This document shows positions 51,713-60,446 of a stretch of DNA of 64,000 nucleotides, one piece after another; the first letter of the stretch is position 1; each line of letters opens with the position of its first letter. Where the stretch lies: contig NZ_JAUHPV010000002.1 of the NCBI RefSeq assembly GCF_030418315.1, positions 186,001-250,000 of the forward strand. The letters run 5' to 3'. Both the position numbers and the translations under genes were made by a program. The notes beneath the pieces were generated by a model. The model saw nothing but the letters and a program-made list of their open reading frames with translations, was not told the DNA's origin and searched no databases. Origin of the DNA: Demequina zhanjiangensis. GTDB taxonomy: Bacteria; Actinomycetota; Actinomycetes; Actinomycetales; Demequinaceae.

Positions 51713-53041
51713 TCACCTCTCGGTGGGTCCCGCCTCTGCCGTCGTCGGCTCGTGCGGGTCCAGGTACGACGCGTCGCGCTCGTCGAGGTCGTCAGGCTCG
51801 CCTTCCCCGACGATCATCTCTGGGGCGCGCGCGACCAGCAGCCAGACCGGCAGGAGCGCCAGGGTGAGCACCGTGAGGCTGGCCATCGATCCGCCGAACA
51901 CCGCGGCCATGAACAGTGCGAGCCAGCCGTTGCGGCCGATCGCGAGCACCGCACCGAGCACGCCCGCCGCGACCGCGAGCGCGAGCGGCATGTCCGGCAT
52001 GAGCGAGTAGCCGAACAGGCCGGCCGCGGAACCGATGAAGACCGCGGGGAAGATGCGGCCGCCTCGGAAGCCGGCAGCGGCGGCGACGACCAGGGCCGCG
52101 GTCTTGATGAGCGCCATGCCGAGCAGCTGCCAGGTGCCGTAAGAGTCCATCTCGGCGATCAGCTCGCCGGTCTCGTTCGCTCCCTTGAACAGGGTCAGCG
52201 GTCCGCCGATCCAGCCGAGCAGTCCCAGCACCACGCCGCCCACGGTCACGTAGAGCAGAGGGTGGCGAAGCCTGCGGAAGAGGGCGTGCAGGGGCGGCAT
52301 GGCGATCGACGCGAGAACGCCGAGCACTGCGGCGATCAGCGCGACGGCCGACGCGGTGGCCAGGTCGACGAGGCGCGGGTCCGTGTACTCGGGCAGGTCG
52401 AGCGCGAAAGACTGCGCATGCAAGAGCTGCATGGTGATGGTGGCGGCCCCGGCTGCGATCAGGGGGGCGAAGAGCCGGTCCCAGAGCAGGCCGCCGCGCT
52501 TCGCGGCGGCGACCAGCTCGGTCAGCAGGAGCGCGGCGGCGACGGGTGTGCCGAACATCGCGCCGAGCATGCCTGCCGCGGCGAGCATGAAGGCGCCCTG
52601 CGTGCCGATGCCGGGAGCGATCTTGCCGAGCAGCCACACGGTGAGCGCCACGTCGATCGCGATGATCGGGCTCTCGGGGCCGAGGCTGACGCCGCCTGCG
52701 AGCCCGAGGATCAGGACGAGCGCGACCCCGGGAAGGGCGCTGAGCCTGAGGACCGGGGCGAAGAGCTCGACCGTCGCGGAGTCGTGGCCGCCGTGTCCTG
52801 GCACCTTCCACAGGGCCAGGCCGACGAGGGCGCCGATGACCGTCATCACCACCAGCGTCCACCAGCCGGCGTGCTCCTGGACGCCCAGGGACGACGGGAT
52901 CGTCTCCCACAGCGTGTGCTCGAGCGCCTCTGCGACGATGTCGATGCCCGCGAGGAGCAGACCCGACAGCACACCGACCACGAGCGCCGGGATCGAGACG
53001 AGGACCAGCTGCTTGAGGCTCGGATGCGATGCGCTGCTCAC
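51713..53041 (-). CDS. ClC-family chloride channel or transporter
   Basis: 442 aa, about eleven helices. Selectivity motifs: GVSLGPESPI (GxExP) near residue 115 and GFRGGRIFPAVFIG (GxFxP region) near 325. The internal gating Glu is that of GPESP. Acidic cytosolic C-terminus of about 40 aa without CBS domains. GTG start. Exchanges or conducts anions, often in acid response. Confidence 0.88.
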   Translation of the reverse strand: MSSASHPSLKQLVLVSIPALVVGVLSGLLLAGIDIVAEALEHTLWETIPSSLGVQEHAGWWTLVVMTVIGALVGLALWKVPGHGGHDSATVELFAPVLRLSALPGVALVLILGLAGGVSLGPESPIIAIDVALTVWLLGKIAPGIGTQGAFMLAAAGMLGAMFGTPVAAALLLTELVAAAKRGGLLWDRLFAPLIAAGAATITMQLLHAQSFALDLPEYTDPRLVDLATASAVALIAAVLGVLASIAMPPLHALFRRLRHPLLYVTVGGVVLGLLGWIGGPLTLFKGANETGELIAEMDSYGTWQLLGMALIKTAALVVAAAAGFRGGRIFPAVFIGSAAGLFGYSLMPDMPLALAVAAGVLGAVLAIGRNGWLALFMAAVFGGSMASLTVLTLALLPVWLLVARAPEMIVGEGEPDDLDERDASYLDPHEPTTAEAGPTER

Positions 53042-53178
53042 ACCTCGCGAGCCTAGAGCACCCTGCCTGATCAGGCACGAGAGCGCCCTCGCTCTCCGGA
53101 GATCACTCCCCGGGCGCCCGCTCCGCGCCGAGCCTACGATGGAGATGAGGGCGCCTCAGGTGCTCTCCGGAGGCGACC

Positions 53179-53943
53179 ATGGCACAGCACGACGATCCTT
53201 CCCGCGGCGGGGGCGCTTCGGACGGTCGGGCGCGCTCGCGTTCCACCGCAGTGGCGTGGGTGGTCGCGACCGTGGCCCTGATCGCGCTCGGCATCGTCGC
53301 CTGGATCGCATGGGGGCCGGCCACGTCGGACGACGAGCCGGAGCCCAGCCCGTCGGACGCCACCCACACTCCTTCCGTCACGGTGACTGAGACGGTGGAG
53401 GCCGACCCGAGCCCGTCGCCGGACCAGACCGTCCCCGGAGGCGCGGGCACACGTGAGGACCCCTACTGGATCGGCATCGACTTCACCTTCGACGGCTCCC
53501 TCGTCGATGGCACCGACAGCGTCTTCAACGTCGCCGTCGCGGCAGCCCTGCCCGGCACGGCGACCGAGACAGGGGTCGCATGCTGGGCGGTCTCCGGCAC
53601 CATGACGCCCCAATCCTGGCCGACGCAGCCCGACGACCCGTCGCGAGAGTCGGTGCCTGAGATCGGCATCTCAGAGGCGACGTTCGAGGGCGCGACCGCG
53701 AGCGGCGTCGATGCCGGGGATCGGTGCGACCGCGGCGATCTGTCGGGGTCGGTGGATCTCGGCTCCCCGGAGCTCGAGTCGGTGCCTGCGGACGGCTTCG
53801 ACTTCGTCGTCATGTTCTTCGCGGAGTACGACCAAGCCGCGCCGGATCCACAGGTGGCGCTCGACTACGTCACGGTGGGCGCGCTGCAACGCCCCGACGG
53901 CAGCGACTCGAGCCTCATCTACGTCAAGCCGACGGGGCAGTAG
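53179..53943 (+). CDS. Membrane-anchored secreted protein, unknown function
   Basis: 254 aa. Cytosolic polar start, helix at about 23-45, Pro/Ser linker, then a beta-rich domain with a Cys pair (GVACWAVSG, GDRCDRGD) and EYDQAAPDPQVALDYVTVG. No family recognised. Ribosome site GGAGG. Monocistronic. Confidence 0.65.
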   Translation: MAQHDDPSRGGGASDGRARSRSTAVAWVVATVALIALGIVAWIAWGPATSDDEPEPSPSDATHTPSVTVTETVEADPSPSPDQTVPGGAGTREDPYWIGIDFTFDGSLVDGTDSVFNVAVAAALPGTATETGVACWAVSGTMTPQSWPTQPDDPSRESVPEIGISEATFEGATASGVDAGDRCDRGDLSGSVDLGSPELESVPADGFDFVVMFFAEYDQAAPDPQVALDYVTVGALQRPDGSDSSLIYVKPTGQ

Positions 53944-54004
53944 CCCGGAGCCGCACGCCGCTGCCCACTCGGCGTCTGTGCGCCGTGCGCCGAACCTCTG
54001 AGGC

Positions 54005-54391
54005 CTAGCGCGAGAACGCGGGGCCCGCACGGGCGACAGCCGTCCCGACCAGAGCTCCCGAGCCGACCCAAACTGTGACCTGAACGTCCGCGCGATCCTC
54101 GGCCGTACAGACCACCACCACCGCGGCGTTGGCCGCGGCAAGATGCGACGCCACGACGCATCCGTCGCCGTCCCGCCGCTCCGCGAACGCGCCCGCCAAC
54201 GCCGCCGCGTCGGCGATCGCCTGGGCGCGAGTTCCCCGAGCCGACTGCCCCGCCAGCCCCGCCACCGCGACCGCGAGCGCGACGGCGCAGGCGATCAGCC
54301 CGACGACGACTGGCACGGCCGAGCCTCGCTCGAGATTCAGGTCCCGCGCCCGGGGCCACCGGCGCAGCCGAACTGCCTGCTCGACCCTCAC
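54005..54391 (-). CDS. TadE/Rv3654c-like secreted protein of the Tad locus
   Basis: 128 aa from a GTG overlapping the TadE gene stop (GTGA). One helix (about 28-47) of the TadE type preceded by LNLERGSAVPVVVGLIA, then ADAAALAGA and a small outside domain with two Cys. Corresponds to Rv3654c in the order of M. tuberculosis. Confidence 0.75.
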   Translation of the reverse strand: MRVEQAVRLRRWPRARDLNLERGSAVPVVVGLIACAVALAVAVAGLAGQSARGTRAQAIADAAALAGAFAERRDGDGCVVASHLAAANAAVVVVCTAEDRADVQVTVWVGSGALVGTAVARAGPAFSR

Positions 54392-54720
54392 GGCGCGTCC
54401 GTGACGACCACGCTGGCCCGGGCGTCGGGAAGCCAGCCACCCGCCTCGACGACCACGGTGACGATGACCGACGCTCCCGACTCCGCGACGCTCACCGTGG
54501 CGCCGTCTCCGACAGCAGACGCGGCGGCCGCGGCAGCTTGTCCGGGCTCGCCCACCAGCACCGCACGCGCCGCCGCTCCAGCGGCCTGCTGTGCCGCGAC
54601 CTGACGCGCGCCCCACACCCCGGCGCCCGCCACGGCGCCCAGCAGCAGGGCGACGGCGGGCATGGCGGCCGCCAGCTCGACGGCCGCCGACCCGTCGTCG
54701 CGAGACGATGGGCGCCTCAC
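54388..54720 (-). CDS. TadE-like minor pilin
   Basis: 110 aa, GTG start overlapping the DUF4244 gene stop. DDGSAAVELAAAMPAVALLL is the TadE prepilin-like start with the conserved Glu. A small beta domain follows. Minor component or assembly factor of Tad pili. Confidence 0.78.
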   Translation of the reverse strand: MRRPSSRDDGSAAVELAAAMPAVALLLGAVAGAGVWGARQVAAQQAAGAAARAVLVGEPGQAAAAAASAVGDGATVSVAESGASVIVTVVVEAGGWLPDARASVVVTDAP

Positions 54721-54971
54721 CCGCCGAAGGCTCCCCTGATCACTCCGGCGAGAAGCTCACGCACCTCGTCGGAGCGGATGAGGACCGCGAGCACCCCGGC
54801 GAACGCCGCGGCGGCGACCGTCACCATCGCGTACTCCACGGTCGCCATGCCGCGGTCGTCCCAGGCGCGAGCTCGCTCTCGCGCCCGCTCTCGTGCGAGC
54901 TCCAGCTCGATCCGCTCGCACTCCGACAACTCGCATTCACAGGTGGAAACGTGCTCTGTCTGCTCGGCCAT
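54717..54971 (-). CDS. DUF4244 Flp pilin-like protein
   Basis: 84 aa. WDDRGMATVEYAMVTVAAAA is the prepilin-type helix (G/MATVEY with the Glu of Flp pilins). The C-terminal tail is short. The N-terminal extension of about 40 aa is rich in Cys, Glu and Arg, longer than usual. AGGAGG ribosome site. Probable pilin subunit of the Tad system. Confidence 0.8.
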   Translation of the reverse strand: MAEQTEHVSTCECELSECERIELELARERARERARAWDDRGMATVEYAMVTVAAAAFAGVLAVLIRSDEVRELLAGVIRGAFGG

Positions 54972-55148
54972 CTGGGCCTCCTCTCCTCGGGCCTTCAGCC
55001 TCGCCGAGCAGGGATCGCGAGGGGCACGAGCCTTCGCGATCGGTGGATGAACGGGCCAGAACGCGGGGACTGTGCACGCCCTGGGCGAGCAGGCGACACG
55101 CCCCTGACGTACCGTGAAAGTCCGCGCACACGGATCCGGAGGTCCCCG

Positions 55149-55655
55149 ATGAACCGCACCGCGCCCGCGTCCTCACGCACCGTCCTCGCCGCCTCGATCG
55201 CCGTCCTCGCGCTGCTGCTCGCCGCATGCACCGGCAGCCCGGACACCACGAGCTCAGGCTCGGGCGACGTGCCGTCAGAGACCGCCACCACCAGCGCGCC
55301 GGGCACTGCGACTCCGAGCGGCTCCGACCCGTCCAGCGCGAGCACCGCGTCCACCGCGCCAGCCGAGCCCGACGCCGCCGAATCGGCCGTCGTGGAGGTC
55401 TCGGCAGTCGAGTTCACCTACATCGTCTCGACCACCGAGGTTCCCGCGGGCACGGTCGTCTTCGAACTGCGCAACGACGGTGGCGCCGACCACGACCTGG
55501 TGCTCGAAGGCGGTCCCGGCGGCGCGACCGCGGTCATCGGGCCTCAGGAGACGGCCACCCTCTCGGTCGACCTTGAGCCCGGCACGTACACGCTCTACTG
55601 CTCGATCGGGAACCACCGCGCGCTCGGCATGGAGTTCCAGATCACCGTCTCGTAG
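55149..55655 (+). CDS. Cupredoxin-domain lipoprotein
   Basis: 168 aa. Lipobox LLLAAC with Cys27, a Ser/Thr/Pro linker to about 75, then a plastocyanin-like fold. Type 1 copper ligands are all visible: His in GADHDLVLEG, then Cys, His and Met in YCSIGNHRALGME. Likely carries electrons or copper outside the membrane. It lies convergent to the iron transporter, 9 bp from its end, and breaks the Tad gene order. Confidence 0.85.
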   Translation: MNRTAPASSRTVLAASIAVLALLLAACTGSPDTTSSGSGDVPSETATTSAPGTATPSGSDPSSASTASTAPAEPDAAESAVVEVSAVEFTYIVSTTEVPAGTVVFELRNDGGADHDLVLEGGPGGATAVIGPQETATLSVDLEPGTYTLYCSIGNHRALGMEFQITVS

Positions 55656-55664
55656 GGGCCACGC

Positions 55665-56726
55665 TCAGGCGGGACGCTCCGCGGCGAAGGCGATGCCAGG
55701 CCGTGCGACCCGCACCCTCACCTCGGTGTCGGGGACCACGGGCGAACCGCCGATCACCCGCGCCTCCACGGGGTCTTGAACGCCGGGCAGATCCAAGGTG
55801 ACCACGGCGTCGTGCCCGAAGTAGGCGACGTTCCTCACCAACGCCACCGTCCCGTCGGACGCGTGATCGGGCCGCTCGAGCACGAGATGCTCCGAGCGCA
55901 CGGCCACTTCCACGCGATCCCCTGCGTGCGCTGTCTCACCGAGTCCGAGAGTGGCGGGCACCTCGCCCAGCGCGCACGTGACGGCGCCTCCGGTCCAGGT
56001 GCCGGGGAGCACCACCGCGCCGCCCACGAACTGCGCGAGCCACCGGGAGTGCGGCGACTCGTAGATCTCGGTGGGCGATCCCACCTGCACCAGTCGGCCT
56101 CCGTCGAGCACGGCGACGATGTCGGCCATGGAGAGCGCCTCGTCCTGGTCATGGGTCACGAGCACCGCGGTCGTGCGGGTGCGGCGAAGCACCTGCCGGA
56201 CCTGCGCCCGCACCTCGGCACGGAGGGAGGCGTCGAGCGCGGAGAAGGGCTCGTCCAGGAGGATCACGTCGGGCTGGGGAGCGAGGGCACGCGCGAGCGC
56301 GACCCTGTGACGCTGCCCGCCGGAGAGCTCGCCTGGCATGCGCGAGCCGAGGCCTTCGAGGCCGACCATCGTGAGCAGCTCGTCGGGGCGGCTTCCCGCC
56401 CGCTCGGCGCGGGGCAGACCGAAGGCGACGTTCGCTCGCGCATCGAGGTGAGGGAACAGCGCAGCGTCCTGCGGGACCAGGCCGATCCGGCGCCGCTCCG
56501 GGGGGACCTCGACGCGCGGACCCGTGAGGACGCGGTCGCCCACGACGATGGCGCCCTCGAGCGGCGAGTGAAGGCCGGCGATGACGCGCATCAACGTGGA
56601 CTTGCCCGATCCGGAGGGGCCGAGCACGGCGGCCAGCTGGCCCGACGGGACCGTGAACGTGACACCGTGCACGACGGGAGCGCCGTCGTAGGCGGCGACG
56701 ACCTTGCGCACCTGCAGCTCGCTCAC
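55665..56726 (-). CDS. Ferric iron ABC transporter, ATP-binding protein
   Basis: 353 aa. Walker A GPSGSGKSTLMR, signature LSGGQRHRVALARA, Walker B VILLDEPFSALD, H-loop VTHDQDEAL. The C-terminal OB/TOBE domain (about 240-350) is as in FbpC/PotA-type proteins. ATGA overlap with the permease gene. Confidence 0.9.
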   Translation of the reverse strand: MSELQVRKVVAAYDGAPVVHGVTFTVPSGQLAAVLGPSGSGKSTLMRVIAGLHSPLEGAIVVGDRVLTGPRVEVPPERRRIGLVPQDAALFPHLDARANVAFGLPRAERAGSRPDELLTMVGLEGLGSRMPGELSGGQRHRVALARALAPQPDVILLDEPFSALDASLRAEVRAQVRQVLRRTRTTAVLVTHDQDEALSMADIVAVLDGGRLVQVGSPTEIYESPHSRWLAQFVGGAVVLPGTWTGGAVTCALGEVPATLGLGETAHAGDRVEVAVRSEHLVLERPDHASDGTVALVRNVAYFGHDAVVTLDLPGVQDPVEARVIGGSPVVPDTEVRVRVARPGIAFAAERPA

Positions 56727-58309
56727 GCGCTCTCCCTCCGTTCACGGACCGTCGCGACGGCTTCGCGGGTCAGCAGCAGCGCTGGTCCCGCCGCGACGGC
56801 GACCAGCACCAGCGCGTAGGGCGCCGCCGCACCGTAGGCCGCGGACTCGGTCAGCCGCCACAGGGACGTCGCCAGCGTATCCGTGCCGGTCGGACGCAGC
56901 AGGAGGGTGGCGGGCAGCTCCTTCATGGCGGTGAGCGCGACGAGCAGCACGGCCGCGCCGATGCCAGGCCAGGCGATGCGTGCGGTCACACGCGTCCAGA
57001 CTCCCGCGCGCGTCGATCCGAGCGTCCGCGCCACGTCCTCGAGCCCCGGCTCCACCTGGCCGACGCTGGCCCGCACTGCTCCGACGGCCTTCGGCAGGAA
57101 CAGGACGCCGTACGCGAACGCCAGCATCCACACCGACTGGTAGAGCGCCGGGACCACGGCGAGTGAGAAGAACACGAGCGAGAGTCCGACCACGATGCCG
57201 GGAAGCGCGAGACCGATGTAGCTCGCGGATTCGAGGACCTGGCTGAGGTGCGACCGGAACCGGGCCGCGAGCAGACCGATGGGGAGGGCGAGCGCGAGCG
57301 CCACCGCCGCTCCGCCCGCGGAGAGCGTCACGGTGGACAGCGCGTCCGAGGCGAGGTCCGCGGCCCCGACGGTCGTGGCGGTGTCGGCGCGACCGGTGAA
57401 GTACCTCAGGAGCGTCGCCATGGGGACGACGACGGCGGCGACCGGGGCGACCGACAGCACGACGGGAGCGGCCCACGTCCACCGACCCAGCGCCACCGGG
57501 GTTCGCGCCGCGCGGGCCGTGACCGCGGAGCCCTGCTCGGACTCCCTGCCTCGCAGCCGGCGTTCCGCCCACACGAGCGCGATGCCCATCGCGGCGAGGA
57601 CGGTCGAGAGCGCGGCGGCGAGGGTGCGGTCGAACTGGCTCGTGTAGGCGGAGTGGACCGCCCACGTGAACACCTCGAAGCGCATGAGCGCCACCGCGCC
57701 GAAGTCGCTGAGCACGTACAGCGCGACGAGCAGCACGCCCGCGAGCGTCGCGGGTCGGATCTGCGGCCACGTCGTCTCGAGGAAGGCACGCGCACGCGAT
57801 CGCCCGAGGGTCCGGGCGACATCCTCGTGCGACGGGTTCGCCATCCTGAGGGCCGCGAGTGCCGGCAGCGTCACCAGCGGCACGTTGCACACGGTCAGCA
57901 CCAGGAACGCGCCCCAGAATCCACGCACAGGGCTGAGGGCCACCCACCCGAACGCCGCGACATACGAGGGCACCGCGAGCGGCAGCGTGGAGACCACGGT
58001 CCACACACGTCGGCCCGGCAGCCGCGCCTGGCTGAGCACCCACGCCGTCGCGGTGCCGAGCACGAGGCACGCCGCCGCGACCGCGACGGTGAGACCGACG
58101 GTGTTCGCGGCGAGCTCGAGCGTGCGGGGACGCATCAACGCGGTGAGCACGGCGTCCGGCTCCGCGCCGAGCACCCGCACCAGCAGGTAGACGAGCGGGA
58201 TCGAAGCGAGGCCCGCAGCCACGACGGCCGACGCTGTCAGCACGAGCCGCGCGACCGAAGGACGCACGGCCCCCCGGTTCGCGGGCGTGGTGAGCAGGGC
58301 GGCGCGCAT
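56723..58309 (-). CDS. Ferric iron ABC transporter, fused permease
   Basis: 528 aa, twelve helices in two repeats, each with a coupling loop (EDVARTLGRSRARAFLETTW and EDVARTLGSTRAGVWTRV). FbpB type with both permease halves in one chain. Starts 10 bp after the binding protein gene. Confidence 0.9.
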   Translation of the reverse strand: MRAALLTTPANRGAVRPSVARLVLTASAVVAAGLASIPLVYLLVRVLGAEPDAVLTALMRPRTLELAANTVGLTVAVAAACLVLGTATAWVLSQARLPGRRVWTVVSTLPLAVPSYVAAFGWVALSPVRGFWGAFLVLTVCNVPLVTLPALAALRMANPSHEDVARTLGRSRARAFLETTWPQIRPATLAGVLLVALYVLSDFGAVALMRFEVFTWAVHSAYTSQFDRTLAAALSTVLAAMGIALVWAERRLRGRESEQGSAVTARAARTPVALGRWTWAAPVVLSVAPVAAVVVPMATLLRYFTGRADTATTVGAADLASDALSTVTLSAGGAAVALALALPIGLLAARFRSHLSQVLESASYIGLALPGIVVGLSLVFFSLAVVPALYQSVWMLAFAYGVLFLPKAVGAVRASVGQVEPGLEDVARTLGSTRAGVWTRVTARIAWPGIGAAVLLVALTAMKELPATLLLRPTGTDTLATSLWRLTESAAYGAAAPYALVLVAVAAGPALLLTREAVATVRERRESA

Positions 58310-58319
58310 CGCGGGGCTG

Positions 58320-59372
58320 CTAGAGCAGGCCGACCTCGGTCAGAAGCGCGGTCGTGTCGCCCAGGGTGTCGAGATCGGAGAGGTCGAGCTCGGAGTTGGT
58401 GAGGTCCGCGAGCGCGGGAAGACCCTCGGGAGCGTCGATGCCGGGCGCGAGCGGGTACTCGTAGGTGGCGTCGACGAAGTACTGCTGGCCGTCCTCGGAC
58501 ACCAGGTACTCGAGGAACGCGAGCGCGTCCGCGTCGTCGGCGGCGCCGTCCAACAGGCCGGCGCCGGTCACGTTGACGATCGAGCCCGCATCGCCCGCGG
58601 CGGGGAACGACAGCTGGGCGCGCATCCCGTCCTCGCCGAGCTCCGCGAGCGCGCGGTACCAGTAGTAGTGGTTGATGAGGCCGAGCTCGATCTCGCCCGC
58701 CTGGACAGCCTCGAGGATCGCGGTGTTCTTGGGGTAGAGCTGGACATCGTTCTCGACCATGCCCTCGAGCCACTCGCGGGCGACGTCCTCACCCTCGAGG
58801 ACTCGCAGGGCGGTGACGAAGGACTGGAACGAGGCGTTGGTGGGCGCGATGCCGACCTTGCCGTTCCACTCGGGGTCGGTGAGGTCGAGCACCGACGCGG
58901 GGACGTCGGCGGCGTCGAGCGCCTCACTGTCGTAGGTGAGGACGCGAGCGCGCCCGGTGACCCCGACCCACGATCCGTCGGTGGATGTGAACCCGGGGTC
59001 CACCGCCGTGGTGATGCTCTCGGGGAGCGTCGCGAAGAGGTCCGCCTTGGCGACGGCGCCGAGCGCGCCGGCGTCCTGGGACAGGAACACGTCGGCGGGG
59101 CTGGCGGCGCCTTCCTCCTGGAGCAGGGCCGCGAGCTCGGTGGTGCCCGCGTAGCGCACCTCCACCTCGATGCCCGTGTCGGCGGTGAACTGGTCGATGA
59201 GGGGCTGGACCAGATCCTCCTCGCGCCCTGAGTAGAGGGTGAGGGTGCCGTCGGAGCTCGCGGACGCGTCCGATCCGGCGGTGGCCGACGGGTCTGAGGT
59301 CTCTCCTTGGGCGCAGCCGGCGAGGACGAGCACGGACGTGCAGACTGCTGCGAGGGTGCGGGCGATGGCCAT
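58320..59372 (-). CDS. Ferric iron ABC transporter, binding lipoprotein
   Basis: 350 aa. Lipobox LVLAGC with Cys20. LTLYSGREEDLVQPLIDQF is the FbpA-like start. The Tyr pair in LINHYYWYRAL is the known iron-ligand motif of this family. It captures Fe(III) outside and passes it to the FbpB/FbpC-like proteins. The upstream 118 bp are AT-rich and hold TTACG (59424-59428) / CGTAA (59443-59447), a possible operator; no IdeR-type box was seen. Confidence 0.88.
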   Translation of the reverse strand: MAIARTLAAVCTSVLVLAGCAQGETSDPSATAGSDASASSDGTLTLYSGREEDLVQPLIDQFTADTGIEVEVRYAGTTELAALLQEEGAASPADVFLSQDAGALGAVAKADLFATLPESITTAVDPGFTSTDGSWVGVTGRARVLTYDSEALDAADVPASVLDLTDPEWNGKVGIAPTNASFQSFVTALRVLEGEDVAREWLEGMVENDVQLYPKNTAILEAVQAGEIELGLINHYYWYRALAELGEDGMRAQLSFPAAGDAGSIVNVTGAGLLDGAADDADALAFLEYLVSEDGQQYFVDATYEYPLAPGIDAPEGLPALADLTNSELDLSDLDTLGDTTALLTEVGLL

Positions 59373-59489
59373 GACTGCGGCTCCGGGGGTTGTCGAGTCG
59401 GTACGCCGGGAGGATAGCCCGAATTACGCGACAAACCAATATCGTAAATAGGAAGGATCTGCGCAACGCAGCGAGCCCGCGACCGTCGG

Positions 59490-60446
59490 TCACCCCACGC
59501 CCACCCCCACCCCCACGCCAGACGCGACCGCCGCGAGCATCGGGACGACCCCGATCATCACGAACGCGGGCAGCAGACACAGCGACAGCGGCAGCGCCAC
59601 GCGCACCCCGAGCTCCGCAACCTTCGCCTCCCGCCGCGAGGCCTCCGCACGCTCGAGCGCGAGCCTCGCGGCCGCGAGCGCCGGGCCCGGCGCACCTCCC
59701 GCGACCCAGCACCAGCGCAGCGCCTCCTTCAGCGGACCCAGACGAGGCGGGGCGCCCTCCCAGGCGGCATCCCATCCCTCTCCCTCCCTGAGCCTCGACG
59801 CCGCCTCGACGAGCGCCTCGGCATTCTCGGGCGCCAGGCTCTCCAGCGCGCCGCCCACCCCCTGGAGTGCGCCCCGCACGTCCAGCCCGGAGGCGACAGC
59901 CACCTCGGTGAGGAGCATCGCGAAGGGCACGGCGGCCTCCTCCGCGGGCGGCGACGCCGTCGCGCGCCGCACCATCCGCGCGAGCCACCGCCGCCCCGCG
60001 AGCGTCAGCAGCAGGCCCGCGACCAGGCAGGTGCCGCCGAGCGGGCTCGTGACGAGCCACCCGACCGCTCGCGTGTCGATCGCGGCCGCGAACACCACCC
60101 CCACTGCGGGGAGCCACCCGAGGATCCGCGCCGAGAGCCGCGCGCCCGCGGCGCCTGCCTCCGCCCGGGCCTCGGCGTCCTCCGTGTCCGCGAGCCTTCC
60201 CGCGAGAGCCTCCACTGTCGGCGCGAGAGGACAGCCGGCTCGATGAGCGAGCCTCGTCGCAGCGACGAGCTCGGGCGGCGCCCCCGCAGGAGCGCCATCC
60301 GGCCCTGGAGCGCCCAGCCCGGCAGCTGCCCATGCCGTCGCAGGAGGTGCACCGGCCCGCAACAGCCCCGCGGCCGTCGACAGCTCCGGTGCACCCACCG
60401 CGATCGCCTCCCGCGTCGTCCACGGAGGGAGCGGACGCCGCGTCAT
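59490..60446 (-). CDS. TadB-TadC fusion: Tad pilus inner membrane platform
   Basis: 318 aa. Two type II secretion F-like units in one chain. The first (about 15-150) has AGLLRAGAPPATAWAAAGLG and a helix pair. The second (about 170-310) has FAMLLTEVAVASGLDVRGAL, CWVAGGAPGPALAAARLALE and the usual C-terminal helix LPLSLCLLPAFVMIGVVPML. The two proteins are normally separate genes. ATGA overlap with tadA. The last residues are a GVGVGVGVG tail encoded by a short (CCCACC)-like tandem repeat. Confidence 0.75.
   Translation of the reverse strand: MTRRPLPPWTTREAIAVGAPELSTAAGLLRAGAPPATAWAAAGLGAPGPDGAPAGAPPELVAATRLAHRAGCPLAPTVEALAGRLADTEDAEARAEAGAAGARLSARILGWLPAVGVVFAAAIDTRAVGWLVTSPLGGTCLVAGLLLTLAGRRWLARMVRRATASPPAEEAAVPFAMLLTEVAVASGLDVRGALQGVGGALESLAPENAEALVEAASRLREGEGWDAAWEGAPPRLGPLKEALRWCWVAGGAPGPALAAARLALERAEASRREAKVAELGVRVALPLSLCLLPAFVMIGVVPMLAAVASGVGVGVGVG

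Noticed and set aside
59373..59489. IdeR/DtxR box before the iron transporter
   Set aside because: I looked for a TTAGGTTAGGCTAACCTAA-like site and found none; only a short TTACG/CGTAA pair.
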